Positions 43,531-54,675 of a stretch of DNA of 64,000 nucleotides are shown here, in pieces. This DNA comes from Laburnicola sp. R22_1 (lineage: Eukaryota; Ascomycota; Dothideomycetes; Pleosporales; Didymosphaeriaceae), in NCBI GenBank assembly GCA_014281115.1, contig JACONQ010000005.1, positions 2,604,001-2,668,000 of the forward strand, read 5' to 3'. The notes below the pieces were generated by a model that saw nothing but the letters and a program-made list of their open reading frames with translations, had not been told where the DNA came from and did not search any database. Every line of letters starts with the position of its first letter. The stretch's first letter is position 1. A program made the position numbers and the translations under genes.

Positions 43531-45615
43531 ATGGAGCCGCCGTCGCCCTCCAAATTCCCCATGTCGCCTCCAATGCCTCTCTTCCCCGTCAGCCCAGAGC
43601 GCGCCGCGGGCACAAGGCCGCCGTACGGCTCTCCATCAGCGCAGTCGCCCTCTCTGCCTGATCTGCGTACGTCGCCTCTGCGCAAGCATCGGCGGAACGA
43701 CTCAGACGTCTCCGTGCAGGGCCTCGCGGCCATGTTTGAGAACCTCGAGGTTAAGGACTTCAAGGAAGCCCAAGCAAAGTACGCGGTGGCTCTTCAAAAG
43801 GAGAAGACGAAACATGCAGCCGAGATTCGGAAACTAGAGCGCGTTAACGACATGAATTGCCGCTACAAGGTGCGCATCGAGGAGCTCGAGGCGGACCTGA
43901 AGAGATTGGCCCAGACCCACAAGGGCTGCATATCAAGAGCAGAACACGATGACTATCGACAGCAGTCCCGCGAAGCCATCGCGAAGTGGGAGCACGCTTT
44001 CAAGCGGGTCGAGGAACACAAGGGTCAAATGGACGCAAGAATGGTAAGCTCGATCGCACTCGGTGCGCCGTCACAGCTGACAGTAAGACAGGCAAAGATA
44101 ACCCACAACTTCGAGGTAGCCATGGCAAAGGGTCATGTGTACAAGAAGGGGATGGAAGAGGCCAAAAGCGAGGTCCTCGCCATTAAACCTCAGGTGGCTA
44201 TCCTCAAGGGCAAGAACGAGGGCCTCGAGAAGACATTGACTCGCTTCGAGTCCGACCTCAAGTTCCAGACAGCAGAAGCGGAGAAGTACAAGAACGAATG
44301 CTATACTCTCGATGTCAGAATAAACACCGTGGAGGCCCAATTGGGCGAAGAGATCCAAACTCTAAAGGACAAGCTGAGGTTGGCCGAGGGAGAACGCGAT
44401 GCTCTCAAGACGAGCCTGAAAGAAGAGGAAGTGATGCGAATCGCCGCCGAAGGACAAATTCCGCTACCGTCCGCTACGACCGATGAACACGACGAGTTTG
44501 GCTCTCCGATGCGATCGCCGCGCAAGCAACGAGTGCCCGAGCAATCTGAGGAAGACAAAGAGAATGTCGCACCAAAGAAGGCTGTAGTGGAGCTCAAACT
44601 AGTCCAGCAGGAGCTCGCTACCGAGAAACGCCTCCGGGAGCGTGCTCACGAGCAGATCGAATTCATGAAGATGGAGTGCCAGTTCCGTTGCTGCTCCTGC
44701 CGCATTGCCGACGCCAAAGGATCGCAGTATGTACACGACAACACTTACGCTGCCGCGATCGAAGCTATCAAGGCTGCCGTGCCTGTTATGACGCCGCCAC
44801 CTAGTGAGCACGGTGATGAGCCGATGGAAGACGTAGTCAAGCAAGAAACACCGGACGCTGAGCGGTCGCCAACTCCACTCGCAGAAGGAACGCCGCACGT
44901 CAATCAAGGCACAGAGACCGTCGACCAGACTTTCGACACCACGGTTGTCATCAAGCGTCCCACCAGCACCACACCCGAGCCAGCCGTGACCTTCTCCCCC
45001 ACCACGGGCACTTTCCGCTCTGTCGCGTCACCAGAAAAACCTCAAACCTTGACTCATGCAGTCGCTTCCACAAAGCCGTCTCCTCTAGGACTTTCCGCGG
45101 TTACTGATCTAACCATGGAATCTTCGCTTCGTGTTCCTGGTGCTCACCATCCTCAATCTCATGCAAACTTCGAGTTGGAGAGGCCTAAGAAGTCGACAGA
45201 CATTTTTATACACGAAGACGCTGTTTTTGATAGTGATGAGGACGACGATGAAACCGAAGCCCCGCTTAATGAGCCTACAGGTCCAGTGACTCCATATTTC
45301 ACTCGCACGATCACTACGACCACGACCATCCCGTTGCACTTTTCTCCAGCGACGCCAGTCCCCAAGTCCGGACGGGAGCCTCTCACGCCTTCAACAATCG
45401 CACATGCTCCCATGGATGCACGCACGCCGGTACTAGGCGAGCTGTCGCTAAACAAGCTGCCCTTTGACAGGGAGGCTGCACTCGAGGCTATTCGTCAACG
45501 CCGTGGACGTGCTAGGAGCATGGCTGCTGGTCAAGGCACACCCCGAAAGCAGATGATGGATGGCGTCAAAGAGCGCAGAGATATCAGTGCTCCGGTCTCA
45601 AAAGTGCAGCGGTGA
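43531..45615 (+). CDS. Coiled-coil protein with KEN box, hypothetical
   Basis: Starts MEPPSPSKFP. An intron at 44044-44091 (48 bp, GTAAGC, GCTGAC branch, ACAG) is a multiple of three with no stop, so it is easily missed; spliced length is 678 residues. Order: Ser/Pro-rich N-terminus with several SP sites (1-70), long coiled coil (about 75-300), a KEN-box-type sequence DKENVAPKK near residue 335, a second short helix with a CCSC cluster (MECQFRCCSCRI), then a long disordered Thr/Pro-rich tail with many TP sites and a basic end. The many SP/TP sites and the KEN box suggest a protein phosphorylated by CDK and degraded by APC/C, perhaps in division or the cytoskeleton. That is inference; I recognise no named family. 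Confidence 0.75.
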   Translation: MEPPSPSKFPMSPPMPLFPVSPERAAGTRPPYGSPSAQSPSLPDLRTSPLRKHRRNDSDVSVQGLAAMFENLEVKDFKEAQAKYAVALQKEKTKHAAEIRKLERVNDMNCRYKVRIEELEADLKRLAQTHKGCISRAEHDDYRQQSREAIAKWEHAFKRVEEHKGQMDARMVSSIALGAPSQLTVRQAKITHNFEVAMAKGHVYKKGMEEAKSEVLAIKPQVAILKGKNEGLEKTLTRFESDLKFQTAEAEKYKNECYTLDVRINTVEAQLGEEIQTLKDKLRLAEGERDALKTSLKEEEVMRIAAEGQIPLPSATTDEHDEFGSPMRSPRKQRVPEQSEEDKENVAPKKAVVELKLVQQELATEKRLRERAHEQIEFMKMECQFRCCSCRIADAKGSQYVHDNTYAAAIEAIKAAVPVMTPPPSEHGDEPMEDVVKQETPDAERSPTPLAEGTPHVNQGTETVDQTFDTTVVIKRPTSTTPEPAVTFSPTTGTFRSVASPEKPQTLTHAVASTKPSPLGLSAVTDLTMESSLRVPGAHHPQSHANFELERPKKSTDIFIHEDAVFDSDEDDDETEAPLNEPTGPVTPYFTRTITTTTTIPLHFSPATPVPKSGREPLTPSTIAHAPMDARTPVLGELSLNKLPFDREAALEAIRQRRGRARSMAAGQGTPRKQMMDGVKERRDISAPVSKVQR

Positions 45616-46199
45616 CGAAGGAGGAGCGGGAAGCTTCGAGGATTCTCATTAAATCAATTGTGTATGTTTGTACAGACGTGGGTTTGGTTTCGAAAGGCGT
45701 AGTCGTTGCATTGCTGGAGTTTGGAGATTATGCGGCTTCTTCCTCGTCGGAATGTTGTTTGCGTAGTACCTGTTTTGGTTCGGCTCTATACCACTGGTTG
45801 CGCTGCAGGAGTACTATGATGAGTCTGGTATTAGAATAGCATAATCAAGTTACTTTGATAGGAGAAGAAATGCCTTCAGGTAGTAAGAAGTTACATTAGA
45901 GTGAGGTCTAGAAACGACTATGTGCAGGTACCACCATACATCGCGCCTCCAGTGAATGTGAGTGGCAATAGAACGAACGTATCTTCAAGTTCATACTTGC
46001 TAATAGGCTATACTGATACTCATGCCGCTTTTTGCAGTGGTGGCCTGTGCGGTCGCCAAGCCCACGGAACTAATTCTAAGCGAGCCCGCACCAAGGCACA
46101 CAACACTTTTCGAATCTCAACTCCAGCGACCCCACGACGACCGACCCGGACACCTTTCCTAACCCGCCGAACCCAGTCGTCTCCCAGTACATCGCAATT
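45616..46199. other. Intergenic / RPS5 promoter and 5' UTR
   Basis: Upstream of the ribosomal protein gene. An open frame at 45901-46338 overlaps its first exon in another frame and is spurious. Confidence 0.5.
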
Positions 46200-47031
46200 A
46201 TGTCTGACGGCGAAGTCGAGGTCGAGAGCCCCTCCGGCACCCCCATCCTGCCCAAGGAGGTCACCGAGGAGATTGGCAGCGTCAAGCTGTTCAACAAGTG
46301 GAGCTATGAGGATATCGAGATCCGGGACATGTCCTTGACGTACGCATACCCTGAATTCTTATATCGCGGGAGATAGGTTTCGGGCGCGATTGGCGGCGTG
46401 CAAAAGCGCGACAGAGGAGAGAAGCATGGGCTAACACGACATCTGCAGCGACTACATCCAAATCCGCTCCCCCGTCTACATTTCACACTCCGCCGGCCGA
46501 TATGCTGTCAAGCGATTTAGAAAGGCGCAGTGCCCCATCATTGAGCGCCTCACCAACTCGCTCATGATGAACGGCCGCAACAACGGAAAGAAGCTCATGG
46601 CTGTGCGCATTGTCGCCCACGCGTTCGAGATTGTACGTTCACTGCTGTGCATACCAAGATCGTGGCTGAAACATGGACGATACGATGCTTCGACTTTTGC
46701 TGATTGTGTACAGATCCACATCATGACCGACCAGAACCCCATCCAGGTCGCCGTCGATGCCATCGTCAACTGCGGTCCCCGCGAAGACTCCACCCGTATC
46801 GGATCCGCTGGTACCGTCCGTCGTCAAGCCGTCGATGTGTCACCGCTCCGCCGCGTGAACCAGGCCATTGCTCTCCTCACCATCGGTGCCCGTGAGGCCT
46901 CTTTCCGCAACATCAAGAGCATTGCCGAGTGCCTGGCTGAAGAGCTCATCAACGCTGCTAAGGGAAGCAGCAACTCGTACGCCATCAAGAAGAAGGACGA
47001 GTTGGAGCGTGTAGCGAAGAGCAATCGGTAA
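46200..47031 (+). CDS. RPS5: 40S ribosomal protein S5 (uS7)
   Basis: Three exons: 46200-46339, 46449-46632 and 46714-47031, with introns of 109 and 81 bp, longer than those of neighbouring genes, as is common for ribosomal protein genes. Product 213 residues (yeast Rps5 225, human 204). A short acidic N-terminus is followed by the uS7 body: [93 protein letters not shown], and the end [10 protein letters not shown]. It sits in the head of the small subunit near the exit site and contacts mRNA and tRNA. Intact. Confidence 0.97.
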
Positions 47032-47555
47032 AGGGTTACACGGACGCAGGACTTGGAGTGCATGGACGGTGGGTTCAAACCGAGCGGCAAGGAGTTCTTC
47101 ATGTGGCTGGTCTGGGCGGTTTGCCTGGTCGGTATGGAAGGCTTTGGCATGTGTCGGGTCTTCTAGGCGAATAAACACCTCTTTCATGGTTGCATGACAA
47201 AAATGGACATTTCGATACAACTCTTCTCGTTTCCTGCTTGAGTGTGTGGACTGCCGTGACTGGACTTGGCTCTAAAAGGAAACACCGAACAAAAGCAACA
47301 GACCTCGTCAACCTCTGATCAGCGACCAGGTACCGGATGGGATTTCTGCCATACGAAGTGAGACGAGTAACCGCCAGCAGCTTGCCATGGTTCAAGGAAC
47401 ACAAGCGTTGAAACTTTGCAGTGCATTTCTAATGGCTACTTTCTATGTGGTGTCTCGGGTATAATAACCTATCGTGTCTACGTAAATGCGTGCAGTCCAA
47501 ATTGAACGCCTTCCCAATGCTTATTCCCATGCTTATTCCACGGACAGTCGACAGC
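47032..47555. other. Convergent 3' flanks
   Basis: Separates the tail-to-tail genes RPS5 and the DDRGK1-like gene. No gene supported. Confidence 0.55.
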
Positions 47556-48593
47556 TCAAGCCATAGCCGAGCCCCTCGCTCTCACAGCCTTCTCTAATAT
47601 ACTGCCAAACTCAGCGATGCTGATCCTGCCGTCCCTCGAATCCCCAAATGACGCAGCCTCCGCATACGCCTTCTGCAGAAGCTCAGCGTCGATTTTGACC
47701 AACCACCCTTCACCAGTGATGAGTACTTTCTCATCCTTCTTCTCCATTTGCGCGACCATGCCACTGGCTCTCACCAATCGCTCAACCCACACCACATCCT
47801 TCCCCTCCTCCATCGCAACCCCTACAAGATCCACTGCGCCTCTCATCCCAACCTCCTCTCTCACACGCTCTACCACGCGCTCCCGCCGTCTCATCTCCTC
47901 CTCTTGCTCGCGCTTCTCTTCTTCCCTCTTAAGCGCCCGCTCCGCCCGCTCTCTCTCCGCAATCTCCCTCTCCACCTCCGCTCTGCGCGCCTTCTCAGCC
48001 GCAAGCGCAGATTCCCGCTCCTCGCGACCTTCTTCTTCTGCTTGCCGCCGCTGCTCGGCTTGCGAGCGGTGGAACTCGTGGTACGCGCGCCGTTGATCGC
48101 GGCGTGCGAGAGATTTTGCTTTTTTGGCGCCGATGACGCGGTTTGCGCGCGTGGCTTGCGGTCTATCTGCGGGGCCTGCGCCCGCGTCGCCGTTGTTGCC
48201 GGCTTGCCATGCTGCGCCCTCGGGCGGTGGGACTTGGGCCTGGCCGCCCTGGGCCCGAGCCTGGCCTGGTGGCGGGGTCGGTGCGTGAGGCGGGGGCTCC
48301 GCATCTACGACTTCCTCATTATCCGTGTCGGGTTGGAGGACCAAGCGGTCGTCTAGAGGGATATCTTCGGCGGTGTCTGGGGCGGGGCCGGCGTGCTGGT
48401 TGTGCGTTTGCTGGGTGGGGTAGATGGGGGTGCCATAGCGCTTGTTGTATTCTTCTGCGATTTGGGGCGCGTAGTAGAGGGTTATGACGAGGATGGCGGT
48501 GTGGATGAGGTCTTGTGTGAGGGGGGTACCGGGGTGCGTGAAGGGGAGGAGGAGGTTGAGGGTCGTGCGGACGGTGGAGAGGAGGATGCCCAT
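47556..48593 (-). CDS. DDRGK1/UFBP1-like membrane protein
   Basis: Single exon, 345 residues. Layout: N-terminal hydrophobic segment (residues ~25-45, LIHTAILVITLYYAP), a disordered Pro/Gln linker with acidic patch, a conserved-looking start of a long charged helix (RVIGAKKAKSLARRDQRRAY, then REERESALAAEKARR), and a C-terminal winged-helix-like part (DLVGVAMEEGKDVVWVERLV, VLITGEGWLVKID, RDGRISIAEF). This order and wording match DDRGK1/UFBP1: single ER-membrane anchor, IGAKK-start charged helix, and an end similar to GRVSIAEL. In animals DDRGK1 works with UFL1 in UFM1 conjugation at the ER. UFMylation is reported missing from most fungi, so the role here is open. A degenerate EF-hand reading of the end is less likely. 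Identification is by remembered family pattern, not a search. Confidence 0.65.
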   Translation of the reverse strand: MGILLSTVRTTLNLLLPFTHPGTPLTQDLIHTAILVITLYYAPQIAEEYNKRYGTPIYPTQQTHNQHAGPAPDTAEDIPLDDRLVLQPDTDNEEVVDAEPPPHAPTPPPGQARAQGGQAQVPPPEGAAWQAGNNGDAGAGPADRPQATRANRVIGAKKAKSLARRDQRRAYHEFHRSQAEQRRQAEEEGREERESALAAEKARRAEVEREIAERERAERALKREEEKREQEEEMRRRERVVERVREEVGMRGAVDLVGVAMEEGKDVVWVERLVRASGMVAQMEKKDEKVLITGEGWLVKIDAELLQKAYAEAASFGDSRDGRISIAEFGSILEKAVRARGSAMA

Positions 48594-49576
48594 TTTGGGC
48601 GCGAGGGTGCGGTTCGAGGAGGGCTTGTGGCATGCGTTCGACTTGGTAGAGAGGGCTTGGTGTTATGAGTTGTCGGCGGACATTGGGCGGGTGAGCGGGG
48701 ACGGGGCGTCGTCGGTGGGGGGAGTCTGTGCTTCGTAGGGCTGATGCGGGTGGCTATCCCCGTTTTAGGGTTAGCTTGTGAACATTCACGAGTGTTCGCA
48801 TTCGGCATCATGCAACCCCCTTGGTCAGTGGCCTGATTCACGCGCATATCTCTCTTCCCATTCACCGTCCACTCAGACCAAAAAGAGCCTCTCTTCGCCT
48901 GGTTCCTGCGGAAATTATGCACGCACTCATTCCGGCTGCGAAGATTCCTAGATCCCTTGGGATTTAGGTTATAGAATGAAGCCTCATAGCGCTGGCTGTT
49001 CCACTCGGACCCGAACCGTACGCCACATCAATCCGCCAAGCTGCTCTTCGGTCGTGCCGTACGTCTGCCAAAGATTCACCCGCACCTGGTGCCCAGTGCC
49101 AGGCTGCCAGCGACCTGTGAATCTGTGTCGAGACCAACGCCATTCGCTCCTCCCTCGTGTTGAGTTCGCATTCGTCAACCCTCCGCATTCGCCTAGCGCC
49201 TGCAAGGGTAAGCGAACCATCGTCCTTTACGGCATTTTCTCTAGCTTCTGGCAATTGTCCGTATTCTTGAACGTTATATTAATATAGGCGTGCGGTATGT
49301 CGTTGATAGTTGGTTATCGGGGCAACTATGTCCCTAGGCCTCATTTAGGTGCTTGGGCGTAGTATATCATTACGGACTGCTCCTACCTCATCGAGCATAC
49401 AAGACTCCAATACGCAGTTTCACCTGTGGAGACTCTGGGTCTTCTTTACATACCATACTCTCACGTGCCCCCAACTTTCGCGAGCTCTTTGTATCGTGCG
49501 GCACAGCTATACAAGCCAACCTGTAACCTACACATTCGTGGTCATACTTGTCTCGCGACGGAACCCACGACGATTC
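48594..49576. other. Divergent intergenic region
   Basis: Between the DDRGK1-like gene (-) and the carotenoid oxygenase (+). Promoters expected; no gene or RNA recognised. Confidence 0.5.
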
Positions 49577-51261
49577 ATGACGATGGAGTCATGGCCCAAT
49601 GCTGCAGGCGTATGCTCAACCCTGACTTCTTTTTACAGTGGATATGCTGACGGCTATAGTTCGACAACGACTATGAGGAGCATGAGCCTGTTGAACTCAC
49701 TGTAAGAGGCAAGATTCCACCATACGTTGCCGGGGTGCTCTACAGAACTGGCCCCTTGGGGTATAAAACAAAGACGGACAACGGCGATATCTGGGCAGCT
49801 GGCCATTGGTTCGACGGCTTCGCCTGTGTTCACCGGTTCGACATCAGCTTCCCAAATGACCCCGATACCCCAAGAGTTACCTACAAGTCAAGGCGCACAG
49901 TGGATGACTTGTTGGAGACCGTCAGGAAGACTGGCAAACTAGATGGGGTCACATTCGGCAAGAAACGCGATCCATGCGAGAGCTACTTCAAGAAAATCAT
50001 GAGTGTTTTCAAGCCTACCACGAGCCCTCAGAATATCGGTGTTACGGTGTCACTCAACATGCCAGGTGGTGGCTATGTTTCAAATGGAAAAACTGCAGCA
50101 GCGAGCGGCCATACCAGCGGCGTCGAAACACTGCATCTCAAAACAGATTCCTCGAGGTTCAACCAGGTCGATCCAGAAACACTAGAGCCCAAGGGGGTGG
50201 CTCACCAGAGCACACTTCACCGCGAACTAGTAGGACAGTTGTCAGCCTCGCATGCAAAGGCGGATCCCGCCACTGGTGACATCTTTAATTACAACCTCGA
50301 AGTGGGATACACGTCATTCTACCGCATTTTCCGCACATCCGTTTCCACCGGCCGCACCGAGATTCTGGCAAAGTTTTCTGGGAAGCCTTGTTATATACAC
50401 TCATTATTTCTCACTGAGAGCTTCGTCGTCCTCTGTCTTTGGAACAGCCATATCACTTGGGGTGGGCTGTCGATTCTCTACAACAAGAACATCCTGGACG
50501 CAATTGCGCCTTTCGATCCCTCTTCGAAAACAATGTGGTACGTCATAGACCGCAATGGGAAAGGCATCGTCGCAACCTACAAATCCGACCCCTTCTTTAG
50601 CTTCCACACCATCAATGCCTGGGAACAGCCCTCCTCCAGCGACGCTTCCAGCACCGACATCGTCTGCGAACTGTCTGTGTACGAGAACCTGGACGTCTTG
50701 CACCGCTTCTACTATGACAACCTCATGAGCACCAACGACGCCTCGAAAGCGTACGCAGGCAAGAAACGTCTCTCCTGCCTCCCCCGCCACGCACAATTCC
50801 GCCTACCTTGTGTCGACTCGAAATTGCTCTCTTCAAAGCCTCTCCCTGCCGAGCTCCTCTTCAAAACCGACCCCATGCTCTCCATGGAACTTCCCATCAT
50901 CAACTCCGCCTATCTCACGCACAAGCACCGTTACAGCTACGGCGTTTCCGATCGGTTGAAATCTAGCTTCAACGACGGCATCATCAAATTCGACAACGTC
51001 GATCAAAAAGCGATATTCTGGGAAAGGGAGGCGCATACGCCTGGTGAGCCGATATTTGTGGCGGATCCAGAGGGCACAGAGGAGGACGCGGGTGTGCTTC
51101 TGAGCGTGGTGCTAGACGGGGTGAGCGAGAAGAGTTATTTGTTGGTGCTGGATGCGCGGAGTTTGGTGGAGGTTGGGAGGGCGGAGATGGGAGGGGCGAT
51201 GAGCTTTGGGTTTCATGGAGCATTTAAGGCGGCGGGAAGACGGTATATGGGGGATGTTTAG
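49577..51261 (+). CDS. Carotenoid cleavage oxygenase (RPE65/CCD family)
   Basis: Two exons, 49577-49609 and 49660-51261, around a 50-bp intron with a TGCTGAC branch; 544 residues. The short first exon (MTMESWPNAAG) is supported by the in-phase splice to FDNDYEEHEPVEL, but ATG 49583 or a further upstream exon is possible. Family signs: KIPPYVAGVLYRTGP near the N-terminus, AGHWFDGFACVHRF, and the four iron-binding histidines expected of the seven-blade propeller: H209 (SASHAKADP), H258 (YIHSLFLTE), H327 (FHTINAWE) and H530 (GFHGAF). These non-heme iron enzymes cleave a double bond in carotenoids, apocarotenoids or stilbenes. No other carotenoid gene lies nearby, so the substrate cannot be told. 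Confidence 0.92.
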
Positions 51262-52403
51262 GTGGTGGGCTGCGAGGGTGCGAGGGCGTTGGGCTGCACA
51301 AGTCTGGGGCAGGCCTGAACGTCGCGATTTCCTGAGCTGTTTTGTTTTATCACAGGTCTGTGGGGTATTTGGGCTTTAATTTCTAGGTTATCCATCTTTT
51401 ATAATGCAATTGCTTCCTGTCGCAGAGCAAAGGTTTTGCGCTTAGGTCTTACCACTTTCCGTAGACTCTGAAAATACAGGCTCAACAGTCGAAGCCAACT
51501 ACTTGTTAGCAGTTTCCCAGGCGACGAAGAAGTACGCCATGACTCACTCGCCATAACCCAAGACAGACAGTCATCAGGCTTCATCGGAGTAACACAGCGC
51601 ACTGATAGACCCACTTATCTAGTCCGCCTCCCCCAAACAACGCCCTTGACCCTTCCTATGTACCCAGCAGCCGCGGAATGTCCCGAATCACACGTATCGT
51701 CACACTCATACTTGGGGTCACTCTGCTTGGCTTAACCCGCGGTTGACTGTTCCCTAGCAAGCGCCGCTGTAATCAGTCCCCTCGCCACGCTCATCCCGCT
51801 CGATGAAACTTCATAGTCATCTGTCTACTGAGCCAACAAAGAGACCGCTACGAGCTGGCTGTTGAGGAGGTCGGACCCTATAAATGAGGAAGAGCCCGCT
51901 GCCTCCTGCCTCTTGAGAAGATGGAGCACTACATACAAGAAGGAGGGAGCTTACCGTGCGTAGAGAAGCGTGCACGCGGCTGGCACCCAGGGAACAGTAT
52001 ATGACGATGGTAGGCGGTGGAGTCCCGCCCAGACTGATGAGTCGAAGGTGAGCCTCGCGAAACAGTCTGTCAATCTAGAAGAAAGTGTGCGTATAACAAC
52101 TCAAGAGCCGACTCAACAGCGCGACAGAACACCGACGAGTCTCTCCCTCGACATGCGTTGGAGTGTCTCAATCTCAAGCCGTGGTATATAAAACCGCACG
52201 TTCAGCTTCTCTTCTCCTACGCCATTCTCAGAGCCTCGTTCTCAATCTTCCAGACTTGTTGTTTAGCATACCATATACAACGCTCTTCGAATACCACCTG
52301 CCTCCAAGCGCACAAGCGCCCAAATACTATCTACCGCACCACCTCGCAAAATCAAGACATTAGTCTTTCCACAACAACAATAACAACAACCACCGCCGCC
52401 ACA
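51262..52403. other. Intergenic
   Basis: About 1.1 kb with no supported gene. A TATATAAA-like box (GGTATATAAAACC) at about 52183 lies some 220 bp upstream of the next ATG and is a fair core-promoter candidate. A CAACAACAATAACAACAACC stretch near 52370 forms its probable 5' UTR. Confidence 0.5.
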
Positions 52404-52946
52404 ATGTCACCCAGCTCCTCAAAACTGAACAAAACCCACTACGAACGCCTTTCCTCCTCCTCTCCACAGCCGTCCACCTCCCAGCCGTCTACCTCCCAGC
52501 CAACCACCAACTGCCCGCAAACCTTCGCGACCATAACGATCGACCCTTCCGCCCAAGGGAACAACACCGCCTCATCCACTCCGTCGCCGATTTCCGCCAT
52601 GGGAACTGTGGAAGGAAGAGACTCAATCGATTCGGGGACAGCTTTGTTGTCCAAGGTAAGGAAGAGTCATGGGGAGCCGGAAATGGTGGCTGGAAATTCC
52701 GCCGTGGGAACTGCGGATGGGGGGAGAGACTCGCTCGATTCGGAGACACCTTTGGTGTCAAAGGTAAGGAAGAGGAAGCGGGGGCCAGAGACTGGAAGAC
52801 ACTCGATTGATCCGGATACGGCTTCGTTGGGGAAGGGAAAGAAGAGTGAGGGGCAGGGTGGGGGGCACATGCAAGCTCGGGGGCAAGCTGGGACGGTGGG
52901 TGGAGTGCCGTATGAGGCGCAGGGGAGCGGGGATGAAGGTTTGTAG
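52404..52946 (+). CDS. Hypothetical 180-aa protein with three internal repeats
   Basis: ATG at 52404 (in CCACAATGTC context) follows a TATA-like box and a CAA-rich leader. The open frame continues upstream without a stop, but the ATG context and leader favour this start. The protein is disordered: Ser/Thr/Pro/Gln-rich (1-60, including two PSTSQ units), then three repeats of about 17 residues, GRDSIDSGTALLSKVRK (71-87), GRDSLDSETPLVSKVRK (107-123) and GRHSIDPDTASLGKGKK (131-147), then a Gly/Gln-rich end. The repeats have an R-x-S-[IL]-D core that could be a phosphorylation site. No family recognised and no intron seen. Confidence 0.5.
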   Translation: MSPSSSKLNKTHYERLSSSSPQPSTSQPSTSQPTTNCPQTFATITIDPSAQGNNTASSTPSPISAMGTVEGRDSIDSGTALLSKVRKSHGEPEMVAGNSAVGTADGGRDSLDSETPLVSKVRKRKRGPETGRHSIDPDTASLGKGKKSEGQGGGHMQARGQAGTVGGVPYEAQGSGDEGL

Positions 52947-54675
52947 AAGGGGCTTGTCGGGAAGGATGGAAGAAAGTGAGGGCTGCATGGAGGGAGGGGC
53001 TTTCTGATCAGGGATTAGGTAAGGGGAAGGGGGTGTGATAGTTTTCTAGTGGGTTTGCTTGTCAGCGTGGCTGGGGTTTATGTGTTCTGTTTGTACGGTT
53101 TATGCCTGTCCTTGCCTCTTTGTATGTTTCTGTTTGTATGTTTTACTCTCTTTATTCTTAGATAGGCAGATATTTTAATCTTTATGTTTCTATCGATATG
53201 TATTTATTTGTATCACTGTATTTTTATATAATGCTTCTTCTTCTTCTTCTTACGTAGTGGATGCTTAACATGTCTCCACCTACAAGTAGGAAATGCAAAT
53301 CAAAATAAATCAAAGAAAACATATGACTCATTATCTCTATGTCCACTCGTACGAGAGCGACATGCATTGATGTGTTTGAAATTTTTTTTTTGGCGCAAGT
53401 GCAGTTATATCTGTACAGCTATGCAAAGGATATTTGGGAATTATCTTCATCTGTATAATGTGCGACATAATATAATTAACTTGATACTTCCACTAGGTAG
53501 CAACTTATTCTGCCTACACTATACTTAGTTTTTTTTACTAAGATGAAAGATATGCTTACGCTTTATTTAGTATAGAGAAGCCTGTCCCTAGTATAAATTT
53601 ACTATAAAACGCCTTATTTCTCTCTCACCCTTCACCAAAATCACACTATGGGGGGATTCTGTTAAGGGCTTGTTGGTGGGTTCTTGGGTGGCGTTTGCTG
53701 TGTTTTTTCGTTTTTGTGTTTCTGGTTCTATGTTTCCGTTTGTGTTTTTTTTTCTATCCTTATATTCCTCTGTTTCTGTTTCTGTGTTTTCTATATTTAT
53801 TCCGAATTCTGTATGCCTATCTATATAGATGTACCTAAGGTATGTAAAATATTCTTCTCATTAACGTCTACCCCATTACGCGCACATGCTACCTATAAAG
53901 AGCCGCAGCTAACACGCGCTTACATAGCATTATGAATTTCCACCAGAATCTTCCCATTTGCTATTAAGCGCAGTATGTCTACTACTACAACACTGTGTCC
54001 AAAAGCCGAAGTGCTCCACTATAATGCAGCCACCGTGTACGTTTCATGCCCGTGATGCAAATACGAGTTAACTCCCTATCGATGAAAGCAGCGGCCTTTT
54101 CGGCTACAAGGTTAACAAGAAAAGGCCTGCTTCCGTTAATATTGGCTTGTGAATAAGGTAAGAGGATACGACATTACATTCTCTAACCCAAGATGAGTGC
54201 AAATTAAGCGATGTTTTTCCTGCTCTACAATGAACTTAGTCGTAAGATTAAAGTTAATACGTAGTTGTGGACCTCTATGACGATGTAAGAGAGTTGGAAA
54301 CTTTTACTCTGCTGGATGGCGATCCGTTTAAGCAAGAGGAGCGTGTCCGCTATTTCAGAATGCGTATCTAGTAACTTGCATGAAACAAGCCAATATCTCA
54401 ACACTTCAGCCGAAACGGAACTCTTTCTGCCCGGGAATAAACGAGACTAGGAACACTACACGAATAATGAATACTTGCAACACAAAAAGCGCCGCAACTT
54501 GAAGACGGTATCAATTCGGTATATATTTCCGCGCTCTAACACTTAACATCTAAGGACAGCCGTCATCCGATTTCCATCATCAATCCACCCCGCTTCTCCC
54601 ACCAAATGATCCGTATCCAGAATGACGACATCACGACCAGCATCGCAATCCATCCATCCATCCATCCACACACAC
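52947..54675. other. AT-leaning gene-free interval
   Basis: About 1.7 kb. T-rich stretches at 53380-53391 and 53700-53760, (CTT)n at 53237-53250, TCCATCCATCCATCC at 54650-54664. No gene supported. The open frame at 53684-53935 is Phe/Cys/Val-rich only because of T-rich DNA. Confidence 0.55.
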
